Source of the DNA: Nitrospira sp.
Lineage (GTDB): Bacteria > Nitrospirota > Nitrospiria > Nitrospirales > Nitrospiraceae
Length of the DNA: 64,000 nucleotides
Assembly: GCA_024998685.1 (NCBI GenBank)
Contig: JACOEH010000014.1
Span: 43,044 to 107,043, forward strand
Direction: 5' to 3'
Shown here: one piece after another, positions 26,943 to 35,867 of the stretch
Layout of the letters: each line of letters begins with the position of its first letter
How positions within the stretch are numbered: the stretch's first letter is position 1
Position numbers and translations under genes: made by a program
The notes under the pieces: model-generated
The model's database searches: none
Seen by the model: only the letters and a program-made list of their open reading frames with translations
What the model was told of the DNA's origin: nothing

Positions 26943-29344
26943 ATCCCAAACAGCCTTGTCTTGGCTTCGCGCATCACATCGGACGGTTTGCCCAGCACTC
27001 GCAACGCTGTCAGTCCGCCCGCTTGCTTGATCTCCGGCACGTCCCACAACAGCTCCGACTCCAATGCGTCAGTACCGCCCGCGCCAAATTGATGGCCGAT
27101 GCCGCGTAGGACGATGGCGGCCCTGCTATCCACGGAGGTAAACCAGGGCGCTTCGTGAGTCAGATAGGCTGATTCACGCTCGCGGCGCTTCAACGCTTTT
27201 TCTCGATACCCGAAATGGGCAAAGAGGTCGAAGTGGTCACACTCGACCATATCCATCAATTCCCGCACGGTATCAGGTGAGTATTGTTCACCCAACAGAT
27301 GGTTGATGAGGGCTCGGCGCTTCTGCGTCTCGACCCAGAGGCTCCGGAAATCATGAATCGTTGCGGCTTCACGCAACACGCGCTCAATCATTTCTCGGCG
27401 GTACTCGTCGATCGGAATGGGCACGTCACGCCCATCTCGCCGCTGGAGAATGTACCGCCCTTGCGGAGTGATGCTGACTGTTTGGCCACCGCGAATTTCC
27501 GGCAGCGGGAGAGGCTCGCTCTCACCTCCTCCTTCGTCATCTCCACCTTCTTCTCCGTCACCTGACTTCTTCACTCTTGGTTTCGGTGGCAGGCTGATAA
27601 AAGCTGTGCCGAACAGATCGATGACGCCGGTGTAGTCGTAGAGCCAGAATTTATATTTTTGAGTTTCTTCATGGATACGAGTGCCACGACCGACCATCTG
27701 ATAGAAGGTGATGGGCGATTCCAGGTACCGGAAGAACACCACTGCATTGAGCCGCTCGATATCCACGCCGGTTGCCAAGAGGTCCACGGTGCAGGCGATG
27801 AAACAACGTTCGCCGGAGCCGCGCATTTGCTCGATGAGGTCTGAGCCACCCTCGGCGGTGCATTTGAAGGCGTAATGTTCTTTGGGAGTGATGCCCTTCT
27901 CCTTGCACCAAGTGGCGTAAAACCGTTGCATCTGCATTTGCACCCGATCGGCATGGAGATCACGGGTGCAGAAGATAATGACCTTTTGTTCAGGCCCGCC
28001 ATGATCACACAGACGCCTGAACAGATCCTCACACATGGCCGTAATTCGTTCAGGAAGAATGAGAGAGCTATCGAATTCTTTGGCGCTGTACTTCTGATTC
28101 AAGTCCTCTGCCATGACGGGTAGGCCAGTCCGTGCGTCTTTGGGTTTGGCCGCCAGTACTTCCTCGCGCGTAAAGGTCTTCCAATCGATGGAGGGCTTTA
28201 GCCGTACGATCTCACAGGCAGCCAGGTAGCCATCTTCTTGCGCTTCAATCAGCGTGTATTCATAGACTGGTTCGCCGAAGTACTTCAGATTGTTCGAGGT
28301 AATCTCAACGTCCTCCTGTGTCCTCTGTTGAGAGTCATGCAATTTGCGCGGAGTGGCGGTGAGGCCGATATGAACGGCGCTCGGATTCCGTCTTAGAACC
28401 TCAGACCACTGCCCCCAAGCTGATCGGTGGCATTCGTCGATCACGATCACCGAAAAGCTGTCGAGTGGGTAATACTCGGTCAGAAAGCTGGCGTAGTGAT
28501 GATCTATGTCGTCGAGCCCCAGCGTCTGATAGGTAGCGATGTGCACTTTGGCATTCTTGGCGGCGTTCTTTCCCTGTTCAGACTTCACAATGCGCACACT
28601 GCCCTTGGGGAAGGCTTTAGCGAGTTTGTCATAGGCCTGCTCGCGCAATTCGTCGCGATCGCAAAGGAAGAGTGCGGGCTTGGTCAGCCGACCGGCCTCG
28701 TGCATCCGCCACAAGAGGTTGGCCGCGATCACGGTTTTTCCTGAGCCGGTAGCCAGGCTGAGTAAGACCCGTGCCGGTTCACCCCGCTGCTCGCACCGAA
28801 GAATTTTCTCAAACGCCGCTCTGATCGCAGCATCTTGATAATAGCGGGTCTTAGGAAAAGCCGCGCTGTCAGGCATGAATAGTATGGCAGCTTGCGGAGA
28901 GGCCACATCAATGCCGCTGTCTCTGGCATATCGGGCGGTCAAATCGTCATGCATGGGAAACTCAGCGAAGGGAAACGGCCCGCACGGCATCTGATTTGTC
29001 TTATCGAATTCGCCATACCGATGGCCGTTTGTGGCAAACACATAATGGACTTGGAACCGCGTGCAGTCAGCGTATCCCTTGCCCTGTTGCATGCCTTTGA
29101 GAGGGTCTTCGGTTTCGGCTTTCGCTTCAATCACCGCAATCGGAAGTGGCCTGGGCATCGTGCCGATATGGGCGCAGAGTAAATAATCAGTGCGTCCCCC
29201 TCCGGGACGGCGTCGGCCTTTAGCTCCGGTGGGTTCAACTGGGGCAGGGGTTTCTAGCTTGAGTTTCCAGTGCTCGTTGTAGCCTTTCCCACGAAGAACT
29301 GGATCGATCAGATAAAAGCGGGTTTCGGCTTCGTTATAGCTCAT
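26939..29344 (-). CDS. hsdR: Type I restriction endonuclease subunit HsdR (EcoEI-like)
   Basis: 801 residues. N-terminal nuclease module with Asp 53 (GGRTDYLL) and E73-x-K75 (IEAKAE), matching a PD-(D/E)xK site; SF2 translocase with Walker A ATGSGKT at 198-204 and DECH at 303-306, and the helicase motif VI region QMVGRGTR. A C-terminal part after an acidic Gly-rich linker (GDGEEGGDDEGGGESE) resembles the EcoEI R C-terminal domain that binds the methylase. First gene of the hsdR-hsdS-hsdM operon. All catalytic residues seen are intact, so restriction is probably functional. Confidence 0.95.
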   Translation of the reverse strand: MSYNEAETRFYLIDPVLRGKGYNEHWKLKLETPAPVEPTGAKGRRRPGGGRTDYLLCAHIGTMPRPLPIAVIEAKAETEDPLKGMQQGKGYADCTRFQVHYVFATNGHRYGEFDKTNQMPCGPFPFAEFPMHDDLTARYARDSGIDVASPQAAILFMPDSAAFPKTRYYQDAAIRAAFEKILRCEQRGEPARVLLSLATGSGKTVIAANLLWRMHEAGRLTKPALFLCDRDELREQAYDKLAKAFPKGSVRIVKSEQGKNAAKNAKVHIATYQTLGLDDIDHHYASFLTEYYPLDSFSVIVIDECHRSAWGQWSEVLRRNPSAVHIGLTATPRKLHDSQQRTQEDVEITSNNLKYFGEPVYEYTLIEAQEDGYLAACEIVRLKPSIDWKTFTREEVLAAKPKDARTGLPVMAEDLNQKYSAKEFDSSLILPERITAMCEDLFRRLCDHGGPEQKVIIFCTRDLHADRVQMQMQRFYATWCKEKGITPKEHYAFKCTAEGGSDLIEQMRGSGERCFIACTVDLLATGVDIERLNAVVFFRYLESPITFYQMVGRGTRIHEETQKYKFWLYDYTGVIDLFGTAFISLPPKPRVKKSGDGEEGGDDEGGGESEPLPLPEIRGGQTVSITPQGRYILQRRDGRDVPIPIDEYRREMIERVLREAATIHDFRSLWVETQKRRALINHLLGEQYSPDTVRELMDMVECDHFDLFAHFGYREKALKRRERESAYLTHEAPWFTSVDSRAAIVLRGIGHQFGAGGTDALESELLWDVPEIKQAGGLTALRVLGKPSDVMREAKTRLFGI

Positions 29345-29439
29345 ACCGCTAAACCACCATTTCGAACACAGACAGCGAAGCAGAAAAGCCGCCGCAGCTT
29401 ACCCGTTTCGCTCTAAGAAATCACGTTTTCTATCAAAAC

Positions 29440-29500
29440 AAGAAGCCTGCTTTGTCGAAAGGGCCTGCCCTGAGCACTGCCGGAGCGCCTGAGACCATCG
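29440..29500. repeat. Candidate dispersed TCGAAAGGGCCTGCCCTGAGC-type repeat
   Basis: The stretch around TTGTCGAAAGGGCCTGCCCTGA resembles the short semi-palindromic intergenic repeats (GTCGAAGGG...CCCTGAGC) scattered in many environmental bacterial genomes. Only one copy was noticed in this window, so the repeat status rests on resemblance. Confidence 0.35.
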
Positions 29501-29528
29501 GAAGCGGTGAAAGGATGGCTGTTTGAGC

Positions 29529-29804
29529 TTACCGACTGGTGGGCTGGGCTGCTCGGCCAATGGCAGCGAGGATTTTGGCGCGGGTGTCGGCATCGAACTC
29601 ATGCCCGTAAAAGCGGAGAAAGAGGCCTTTGCGAATCGTCTGCACCGTCGCCTGAGGATCGTCCGCCCGCAAGGAGGCTTCCACGATCATTCTCGCGGAA
29701 TCCCGCATGGCACATCCCATGATCAGCCGCTCTTCACCGGTACGCGCCATCAGCATGGCCCGAAACCGATCGTCGACCTCGGGGGCGGTATCGTTCATGG
29801 ACAC
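29529..29804 (-). CDS. Conserved hypothetical protein, 91 residues
   Basis: Not assigned a function. Small helical protein beginning with DDRFRAMLMARTGEERLIMGC and ending LFLRFYGHEFDADTRAKIL, a layout recalled from small conserved proteins in other bacteria. No signal or membrane segment. It sits alone between the restriction operon and prfC on the same strand, 66 bp after prfC. Confidence 0.65.
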   Translation of the reverse strand: MSMNDTAPEVDDRFRAMLMARTGEERLIMGCAMRDSARMIVEASLRADDPQATVQTIRKGLFLRFYGHEFDADTRAKILAAIGRAAQPTSR

Positions 29805-29870
29805 ACCTCGCGATACAGCGCAGCCAACCCTAATCGATCGGCCCAGCGGGGGAGATAAAAAAGAAGCAGG

Positions 29871-31475
29871 CTACCCCATATCCCGCAGGACATGTTCGGG
29901 ATTCCGATCGCGGGCGATGGTTTTCATGAGCTGATCGCCGAAGAGGACGACGACTCGATCCCGTTGGTCCTTCACCATCATCGAGGCCGACGGTGACTTG
30001 AAGGTGGTGGGATCTCCGTCCAGCCATGCACTACAAGTAAAAGGCAGTGCATCCAAGATGGTTTCCACCCGGTACTCATGGCGCAGTCGGTATTGCAGCA
30101 CATCGAACTGGAGACGACCAACGGCTGCAATCAGGGCTTCCTGATCATTAAGGCTTCGCATGATTTGCACCGTGCCCTCTTGCGCCATTTGCGAGAGGCC
30201 CTTGTCGAACGCCTTGCGTTTGCCGACATCCGTCGGTCTGAGACGCGCGAATATTTCCGGTTGGAATTGTGGGAGCGGTTTGAAATTGAAGCCCCCCGTT
30301 AAGGAGACCGTATCGCCGATGGCGAAGACTCCAGGATTGACGATGCCGATGATATCGCCGGGATAAGCCTCTTCGACCGTACTGCGTTCCTGCGCCACCA
30401 GACTGTGCGGTCTCGCCAGTCGAATATCGCGACCCAATCGGTGATGTTTGACCACCATATCCCGTTCGAAACGTCCGGAACAGATCCGAAGAAAGGCGGT
30501 GCTGTCTCGATGTTTGGGATTCATATTTGCCTGCAACTTGAAGACATAGGCGCTGAACGGCATGTCGATTGGATTCACAGAGAACTCGGTCCCATCATCG
30601 CGGTCGGCCGGCCGCATGCCGGGACTCGGCGCCAAATGCACAAACGCATCGAGAAAGCTTTCAATTCCAAAATTCGTGAGCGCGGATGCAAAAAAGACCG
30701 GGGTGACCTCACTCTGAAGAAACTGTTCCCGCGTGAAGAGATTGCCGGCAATCTCCAAGAGTTCCAAATCATGCCGCACCTCGGCCATGGTCTCCTGCGA
30801 GACTCGGCCGGTTGAGCTGAGGTCGTCCAGCGGCAACGTGTTCGTTTCGACTTTAGTCGCCCCGCCATGCATGGCCTTGCTGAACAGCTGCACCCGTCTG
30901 TCGGCACGGCTGACAATGCCCACGAAGTCACTGCCCGACCCGATCGGCCAATTGATCGCGCTGGCATGAATGTCCAATGCCTGTTCCACTTCGGTCATCA
31001 GATCGAGCGGTGACCGCCCCGGCAGGTCCATCTTGTTGAGCAACGTCAGCACAGGGATTCGACGCATGCGGCACACGGCGAACAGCTTGCGTGTCTGGGT
31101 CTCCACGCCTTTGGCTGCATCGATGACCATGATGGCACTGTCTGCGGCCGTCAAGGTTCGATAGGTATCTTCGGAGAAATCTTGATGGCCCGGCGTGTCC
31201 AGCAAGTTCACCACGGCGTCTTTATAGGGAAACTGCATGGCGGAAGCCGTGATGGAAATGCCGCGCTCTTGCTCCATTCCCATCCAATCCGAGGCCGTGG
31301 TCTTGCCGCCCTTGCGCCCACGCACCATGCCCGCGGTTCGGATCAGGCCGGAATACAAGAGAAGCTTTTCGGTCAGCGTCGTTTTACCGGCATCCGGATG
31401 GCTGATGATGGCAAAGGTCCGCCTCCGCGCAATCGCGGCGGCAAGTTCACTTGACGGAATCGTTTCAGTCGTCAT
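29871..31475 (-). CDS. prfC: Peptide chain release factor 3
   Basis: 534 residues, the usual length. RF3 is the GTPase that removes RF1/RF2 from the ribosome after termination. P-loop SHPDAGKTT at 20-28, switch II DTPGHQDFSEDTYR, NKMDLPGR for guanine specificity, and the RF3-specific RRRTFAIISHPDAGKTTLTE and FKLQANMNPKHRDSTAFLR segments. Single gene followed by the 91-residue hypothetical gene. Nothing unusual seen. Confidence 0.97.
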   Translation of the reverse strand: MTTETIPSSELAAAIARRRTFAIISHPDAGKTTLTEKLLLYSGLIRTAGMVRGRKGGKTTASDWMGMEQERGISITASAMQFPYKDAVVNLLDTPGHQDFSEDTYRTLTAADSAIMVIDAAKGVETQTRKLFAVCRMRRIPVLTLLNKMDLPGRSPLDLMTEVEQALDIHASAINWPIGSGSDFVGIVSRADRRVQLFSKAMHGGATKVETNTLPLDDLSSTGRVSQETMAEVRHDLELLEIAGNLFTREQFLQSEVTPVFFASALTNFGIESFLDAFVHLAPSPGMRPADRDDGTEFSVNPIDMPFSAYVFKLQANMNPKHRDSTAFLRICSGRFERDMVVKHHRLGRDIRLARPHSLVAQERSTVEEAYPGDIIGIVNPGVFAIGDTVSLTGGFNFKPLPQFQPEIFARLRPTDVGKRKAFDKGLSQMAQEGTVQIMRSLNDQEALIAAVGRLQFDVLQYRLRHEYRVETILDALPFTCSAWLDGDPTTFKSPSASMMVKDQRDRVVVLFGDQLMKTIARDRNPEHVLRDMG

Positions 31476-31609
31476 GGTGCGAAAAGCAGCCTCGTGTTGA
31501 AAGAGGAATGATTCTCAGGCGGTGAGGGAGTCGAGCCATTGAGTCAGTCCGGTCGATTCGAGTTCGAAGAATGCTTGGAAGTTTCTTGTACCTTCTCCTG
31601 ACCCATTGC

Positions 31610-32137
31610 TTAGAGGGAATCCGAGCCCAACGCATAACCGGCCCGCTCCAACGCACGGTGGACCGCACCAAGGACAGCTGCAGTATCGGAATGCGGAAGC
31701 ACCGCCACATTCGGGGCGGCGCGAAGTCTGGTGATCAGTTGCTCGACATCGGCGCCGGCTAATCTATCACAGATTTCGTACCAACCGTCAGGCCCTTCTT
31801 CAGCGAGATTATGCTGCTCCAAAATTCTCTGGATCGTGCCTACGATGTGAGTTGTGGGAGTCGGCATGAGTAAAGCTGCAAGAGCCCCATGATCGAGCCG
31901 AAGCTTTGCTGCAATCGGAAGCGACGTTCCTCCATTCCATCGCTGTGCCGCCGGCAGGAGAATTTTCTCCTCCATCCCGATGTGCCGGAGCAGTCCGGCT
32001 CGAAAGTGTTCGTACGTTCCCTGCGCCACACGGCCCGTGGAATCAACGGATGTCCGAAGAAGTCGCTCTAATCGCCTGTGATCCTCGGCGAGAAAACGGG
32101 TGACGGGCCCCAGCTCATATCCCTGTGGTTGCATCAT
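31610..32137 (-). CDS. Hemerythrin-like (HHE) domain protein
   Basis: 175 residues. N-terminal hemerythrin HHE fold with candidate di-iron ligands in FLAEDHRRLE, LLRHIGMEEKILLP, LRLDHGAL and LEQHNLAEEG. Bacterial HHE proteins bind O2, NO or iron, or act in iron-sulfur repair. The C-terminal 50 residues (VEQLITRLRAAPNVAVL...) are outside the core. Two possible starts, MMQ at 32137 or the next ATG. Downstream of the cluster of three tiny membrane-protein genes on the same strand, separated by about 240 bp. Confidence 0.85.
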   Translation of the reverse strand: MMQPQGYELGPVTRFLAEDHRRLERLLRTSVDSTGRVAQGTYEHFRAGLLRHIGMEEKILLPAAQRWNGGTSLPIAAKLRLDHGALAALLMPTPTTHIVGTIQRILEQHNLAEEGPDGWYEICDRLAGADVEQLITRLRAAPNVAVLPHSDTAAVLGAVHRALERAGYALGSDSL

Positions 32138-32375
32138 CGTTTTGACAAGCTGTCTACCGGACAGAGGACTCTCATGCTGTGGCTTGAGGGATATCCATGA
32201 CGGATTCGAATGAAAAACTCAAGATGTCAACCGACACAAGGCTGCGGATAAACTGCCAACGCTAGAATGCCCTAGATCGCCATAGCGGCGTTCGGGCGGG
32301 ACTATTTGCATGTTATGGGTTCGATACGCTGCGATGAATCTGGACGATGGAAAGCAGGATGAACGTCACTGTTGA

Positions 32376-32555
32376 TTATGCGGCTTCATGAAGCTTTATG
32401 GCCCTCTTATTCCTGCCGGATGTGTCTCCTCCCTCCTGCCCTGTTCCGAAAAGCGAGATGATCAATTTCCCCATGCAAGTGGAAAGTCCCACAACGATGC
32501 AGGCGATAATCACGATGGCTCCGATGCCCAGCCAACTCTCGGACGTAGAGAACAT
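32376..32555 (-). CDS. Very small single-span membrane protein, 59 residues
   Basis: Read directly from the reverse strand: ATG at 32555, TAA at 32378-32376. The product has an N-terminal hydrophobic helix (WLGIGAIVIIACIVVGLS) and a polar tail ending IKLHEAA. A GAGGG ribosome-binding-like sequence lies 7 bp upstream of the ATG. It follows two other tiny membrane-protein genes at 32621-33018 on the same strand, with about 65 bp between. Below the common 60-residue cutoff and easily missed. Function unknown. Confidence 0.6.
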   Translation of the reverse strand: MFSTSESWLGIGAIVIIACIVVGLSTCMGKLIISLFGTGQEGGDTSGRNKRAIKLHEAA

Positions 32556-32620
32556 AGATGTCCCTCAAGCAACGACTGATCTTTGAAGATTGTACACCGT
32601 ATCGGAGAAGGAAGAAAATT

Positions 32621-32821
32621 TCAGTGCCAGACAGCCTGTGCGTAGACCGTCAAGGCGGAGAGAAGAAGGATCGTCAAGGCACCGAAGACCGAGGCTGTGA
32701 GCGAGAACGGACCGTATTGTTGGAATTGAGGTCGCCGAATCTGCGGGAACCGCATGAGACAAAATGTTACGAATGACGCGCCGGTCCCGATCAATGCCAG
32801 CAGAATTTGATCAGCATCCAT
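32621..32821 (-). CDS. Very small membrane protein, 66 residues
   Basis: ATG preceded by GGAGG at 8 bp, a strong site. Two hydrophobic segments (ILLALIGTGASFVTFCLM and TASVFGALTILLLSALTVYA) separated by a basic loop RFPQIRRPQFQQY. Located between the two other micro-membrane-protein genes on the same strand, 20 bp after the upstream one. No family recognised. Confidence 0.7.
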   Translation of the reverse strand: MDADQILLALIGTGASFVTFCLMRFPQIRRPQFQQYGPFSLTASVFGALTILLLSALTVYAQAVWH

Positions 32822-32841
32822 TGTGTCGGTCCTCCCATTCC

Positions 32842-33018
32842 TTAGCTCAAAAAATGCGCAAGCCCGACACCACCGGCCAGCAGGAAGATCAGCCAGCGGA
32901 CCACTCCTTCCCGTGAATCAGCTTGAGCGTCGTCGATGGGATTCTTGAGGGTCGGCTGTGACTGGACAGGAGCTGTCAGGGCTTCAGAACTTGGAGGCTG
33001 AAGAGATGATCGACGCAT
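32842..33018 (-). CDS. Very small C-tail-anchored membrane protein, 58 residues
   Basis: Read directly: ATG at 33018, TAA at 32844-32842. A polar N-terminal region (about 38 residues, Ser/Pro/Gln-rich) followed by a single hydrophobic segment WLIFLLAGGVGLAHFLS at the extreme C-terminus, i.e. a tail-anchor layout. No strong ribosome-binding site before the ATG; an internal GTG (GGAGTGGTCCGC) is an alternative start. First of three tandem tiny membrane-protein genes. Confidence 0.5.
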   Translation of the reverse strand: MRRSSLQPPSSEALTAPVQSQPTLKNPIDDAQADSREGVVRWLIFLLAGGVGLAHFLS

Positions 33019-33237
33019 AGGCTGAAGAACAGCCTAGCACCATCGTTCGAGCAGCCGAAGAGAAACCGAAGAATTGACGACAGGATGTACATGCCCGCAA
33101 TACGTGGACGATGCCGGTTGTCTTCGTCACGATCAGCTACGGAAGTGGACAAACACACTGACGGCCTGTCAACTGACTCCAAGCGACGCGGGGTCGCAGT
33201 GTATCTTGGAAGCAACTCAAACGGAAGTCGGTAGTCG

Positions 33238-33615
33238 TCAAACGGCGGACAGATTGTGTTCGCTGCGGAACGCGGTCGTGTTGTGGAGAGGCACCAATCC
33301 CTCTTGTTGTTGATGAAAGGCGGATATGGCGATTGTTTTCTCGATGTGTGTCAGACCGGGAACTTGAGAAGCGGCTCGTTCGAACTCTCGCAACGTTATT
33401 TTCTTTTGACGGCAGAGCCGCTGAATAAAGGGTTTCCAAACCGGATCAAAGTGATCAAACCACCAACTTGGTGCCTCTTCCTCCCCTTCCTGGTGCCTCA
33501 TGATGGATGAGGCTGGAAAGGCCTGAAGCTGTGGTGTCGGGCGACAGTCTATTCCATCTTGTCCATCTTGACGAAACCCCGGCGTCGTCGGTTGATGCAG
33601 ACTATAACGATTCAT
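33238..33615 (-). CDS. Hypothetical protein, about 125 residues (uncertain)
   Basis: An open frame with plausible protein character in its C-terminal two thirds (SWWFDHFDPVWKPFIQRLC, KKITLREFERAASQVPGLTHIEKTIAISAF) but no recognised family. The start is unclear: the frame extends upstream to 33720, and neither internal ATG has a ribosome-binding site. Flanked by an AT-rich stretch. It could be a decayed or foreign gene, or chance. Confidence 0.35.
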   Translation of the reverse strand: MNRYSLHQPTTPGFRQDGQDGIDCRPTPQLQAFPASSIMRHQEGEEEAPSWWFDHFDPVWKPFIQRLCRQKKITLREFERAASQVPGLTHIEKTIAISAFHQQQEGLVPLHNTTAFRSEHNLSAV

Positions 33616-34279
33616 TCTTTTTTTCTGCTTCACGTTATCCACGATTCCCCTAACTCGTTTCGTGCCGCACCGCGCATTCGACTTCTTCAATTTCACAAGC
33701 AATTCAGATGCCCGAAGCACAATATTTTTATTTGCTCATGTGTTGTGAACTATTTCGCGAATGGTGAGTCGCTCGATTGTATGAAATCGTATGCATTTGT
33801 ATTATTCTGGAACAGTATTTTATTCAACTTGTCCCGCTTCTCTCCTCGTTGCCCTCACCTTCACTCGAAAAGATAATTGAATTGCCAAGAATTTTTAAAC
33901 CCTGACGTTCATTTTTCACCGGACATGAGGAAGATGATTTCCGGAAGGTGTTCTATCATTGGACACCGCGCGAAGAATTTTTGATGGATCCAGCATCTTC
34001 TTTCCCGGTGATTTAATGAGATCACCACATGGAATACGAATTATCTTGATGAGGTACACCAAGATGTTGCGGCAAGTCGTCTTCTTCAGAGTGTTTCATG
34101 ATGAAACACTTTTTCGATGCCGGTTCAGCGCACACAGGGGCCTTGGCCGATTATGCGTCGAACTCCAGCGCTTGAGAGCGAGTGCCTGTAGGTAATAACT
34201 TGGGACTGAACAGGAGGTGGGCATGTCTGTCATCGTCGAGCATCGGCAGGAGAGGCTCTTTTCCAACAAAACGCGGTTG
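33616..34279. other. AT-rich gene-poor stretch
   Basis: About 660 bp with visibly lower GC than the surroundings, most marked at 33720-34080, with runs such as TTTTTTTCTGC and AATATTTTTATTTGC. No gene is supported on either strand. It lies downstream of the receiver-less sigma-54 activator gene. Candidate remnant of foreign DNA. Confidence 0.4.
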
Positions 34280-35368
34280 CTAGACCGATTGAGAGACCGT
34301 CGGTTCCATGGCAAGGTTCACCGCTGTAGATTCACGCGGCATCTCGCCCCCGCTCTCCTGAGCTGAGAATTTTGCCGACTTCTTGGACTTCAGTCTTGTA
34401 TCGGAAGAAAGCGGAGTCGCAGCGGGTACGAACTTTTCAAGTCCATAGGCACGCAGTTTCCGGTACAACGTTGAGCGGCTTACCTCCAAGTCTCTGGCCA
34501 TCCGGGTCAAGTTCCCCTGGTGCAAACTGATCGCCTTCACCAGCAACTCCATCTCAATCCGACGGTGAGCCGCCCGCAGAGAATCCAGGGAATCCGCTGT
34601 CGGGAGTTCCTCGCCGGCCAGATCCAAATCATGCGGAGTAATCTCTATTCCTTCCGCCATGACCACGGCACGTCGGACTCGATTGCTGAGCTCCCGCACA
34701 TTTCCCGGCCACGAATGGGCACGCAACACGTCCACGGCCTGCGGCGTATAGCCTCGGATCGTTTTGCGAGAGGTTGCGGCGGCTTGCTTGAGAAAGACCA
34801 TTGCCATGAGTACGGTGTCTTCGCCCCGGTCCCGCAGCGGTGGCAGATGAATATGCAGCACGCCGAGCCGATAATAGAGATCCTCTCGAAAAAGGTTCTT
34901 ATCGATCGCCGTTTTCAAATCGACATTCGTCGCGGCAAGGACACGCGCATCGACACGGAGCGTCTCTTGTCCCCCGATCCGTTCGAATGTGCCTTCCTGT
35001 AAAAACCGTAGCAGTTTGACTTGTAGGGCCGGCAACAGATCGCCGACTTCATCAAGAAATAATGTGCCGCCGGCCGCCGCTTCCAGTTTGCCTTTTTTTT
35101 GTTGGACGGCCCCTGTGAAGGCTCCTCGCTCATGGCCGAATAATTCCGATTCCAACAAGGTTTCCGGGATGGCCCCGCAATTGATCGGCACGAACGGTCC
35201 GAGTTTCCGGAGACTTCGCTCATGGATCGCTTGTGCGGTCAATTCCTTACCCGTGCCGGTCTCACCGGTAATGAGCACCGGCATCTCGGTGTTCGCCATC
35301 TTGCGAACCAAGTCGAACACTGCGCAGATGGCGGGACTCGCACCCACCATTTCATCTATGGTTCCCAT
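34280..35368 (-). CDS. Sigma-54-dependent activator without receiver domain
   Basis: 362 residues from the ATG with a strong GGAGG at 5 bp; the frame is open 87 bp further up but lacks a site. It starts almost directly with the AAA+ domain: Walker A GETGTGKE at 35-42, GAFTGA sigma-54 contact loop at 82-87, FLDEVGD Walker B, and an arginine-finger region FREDLYYRL. A Fis-type helix-turn-helix near 310-335 (GNLTRMARDLEVSRSTLYRKLRAYGLEK) binds DNA. No receiver, GAF or PAS sensor precedes it, so activity must be controlled by expression or a partner. The C-terminal 40 residues are Ser/Thr/Lys-rich. Confidence 0.9.
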   Translation of the reverse strand: MGTIDEMVGASPAICAVFDLVRKMANTEMPVLITGETGTGKELTAQAIHERSLRKLGPFVPINCGAIPETLLESELFGHERGAFTGAVQQKKGKLEAAAGGTLFLDEVGDLLPALQVKLLRFLQEGTFERIGGQETLRVDARVLAATNVDLKTAIDKNLFREDLYYRLGVLHIHLPPLRDRGEDTVLMAMVFLKQAAATSRKTIRGYTPQAVDVLRAHSWPGNVRELSNRVRRAVVMAEGIEITPHDLDLAGEELPTADSLDSLRAAHRRIEMELLVKAISLHQGNLTRMARDLEVSRSTLYRKLRAYGLEKFVPAATPLSSDTRLKSKKSAKFSAQESGGEMPRESTAVNLAMEPTVSQSV

Positions 35369-35867
35369 AAGCACCTCCCTGGTGGAGATTCCTATACCGG
35401 CATCTCTAGGGTCTTGTCTCTCATAGAACATATGTCCCCGTGTGAATTGAGCCATGGCTCCCTACATACGGATCTAGCGTATATCATAGGCAGGCATGGA
35501 GGATCTAGTAAAAATACCTGCACAGTTCTACATGTACGTGCGGATTCTCTCGATGACTCTTTGTGCTCAACATGATTCGAGTCGGCTCTCTTGATAAATA
35601 GCATTGGGCGTAATGGAAGGTTAGTGCGTAATGGCCCCCTTGACGCTTCATAATTAGGGCCTTTTGGACCTGACTCTTTTGCCCTATCATCAGAGGGGCC
35701 GGAAGGAATGGATATTGTTCAGAAATGATGTGTAGCCGATCATGCGGTGACATGGCACACCAACACTCGATCATATGGATCTCCCTGATTGACTCCTCAC
35801 GCTGAAAAAGAGACCTTACCCCTGAGCACATTCTGGACCTGTCGCCTCTTGCTGACTGGAGAATCGC
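35369..35867. other. Divergent intergenic region, sigma-54 activator / terC
   Basis: About 500 bp between divergent genes, expected to contain both promoters. It includes the GGAGG site of the activator at 35372-35378. A TGGCAC reminiscent of a -24 element near 35753 lacks a GC at the proper -12 distance. No supported coding region. Confidence 0.4.

Noticed and set aside
29399..29602. Minus-strand ORF of 67 codons
   Set aside because: Its LRQCSGQALSTKQ stretch is the translation of a dispersed intergenic repeat, and it overlaps the end of a better-supported gene.
33074..33313. Plus-strand ORF of 79 codons
   Set aside because: No ribosome-binding site and no protein-like composition; overlaps other open frames.
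35753..35775. TGGCAC -24-like element between the sigma-54 activator and terC
   Set aside because: No GC at the required -12 spacing.
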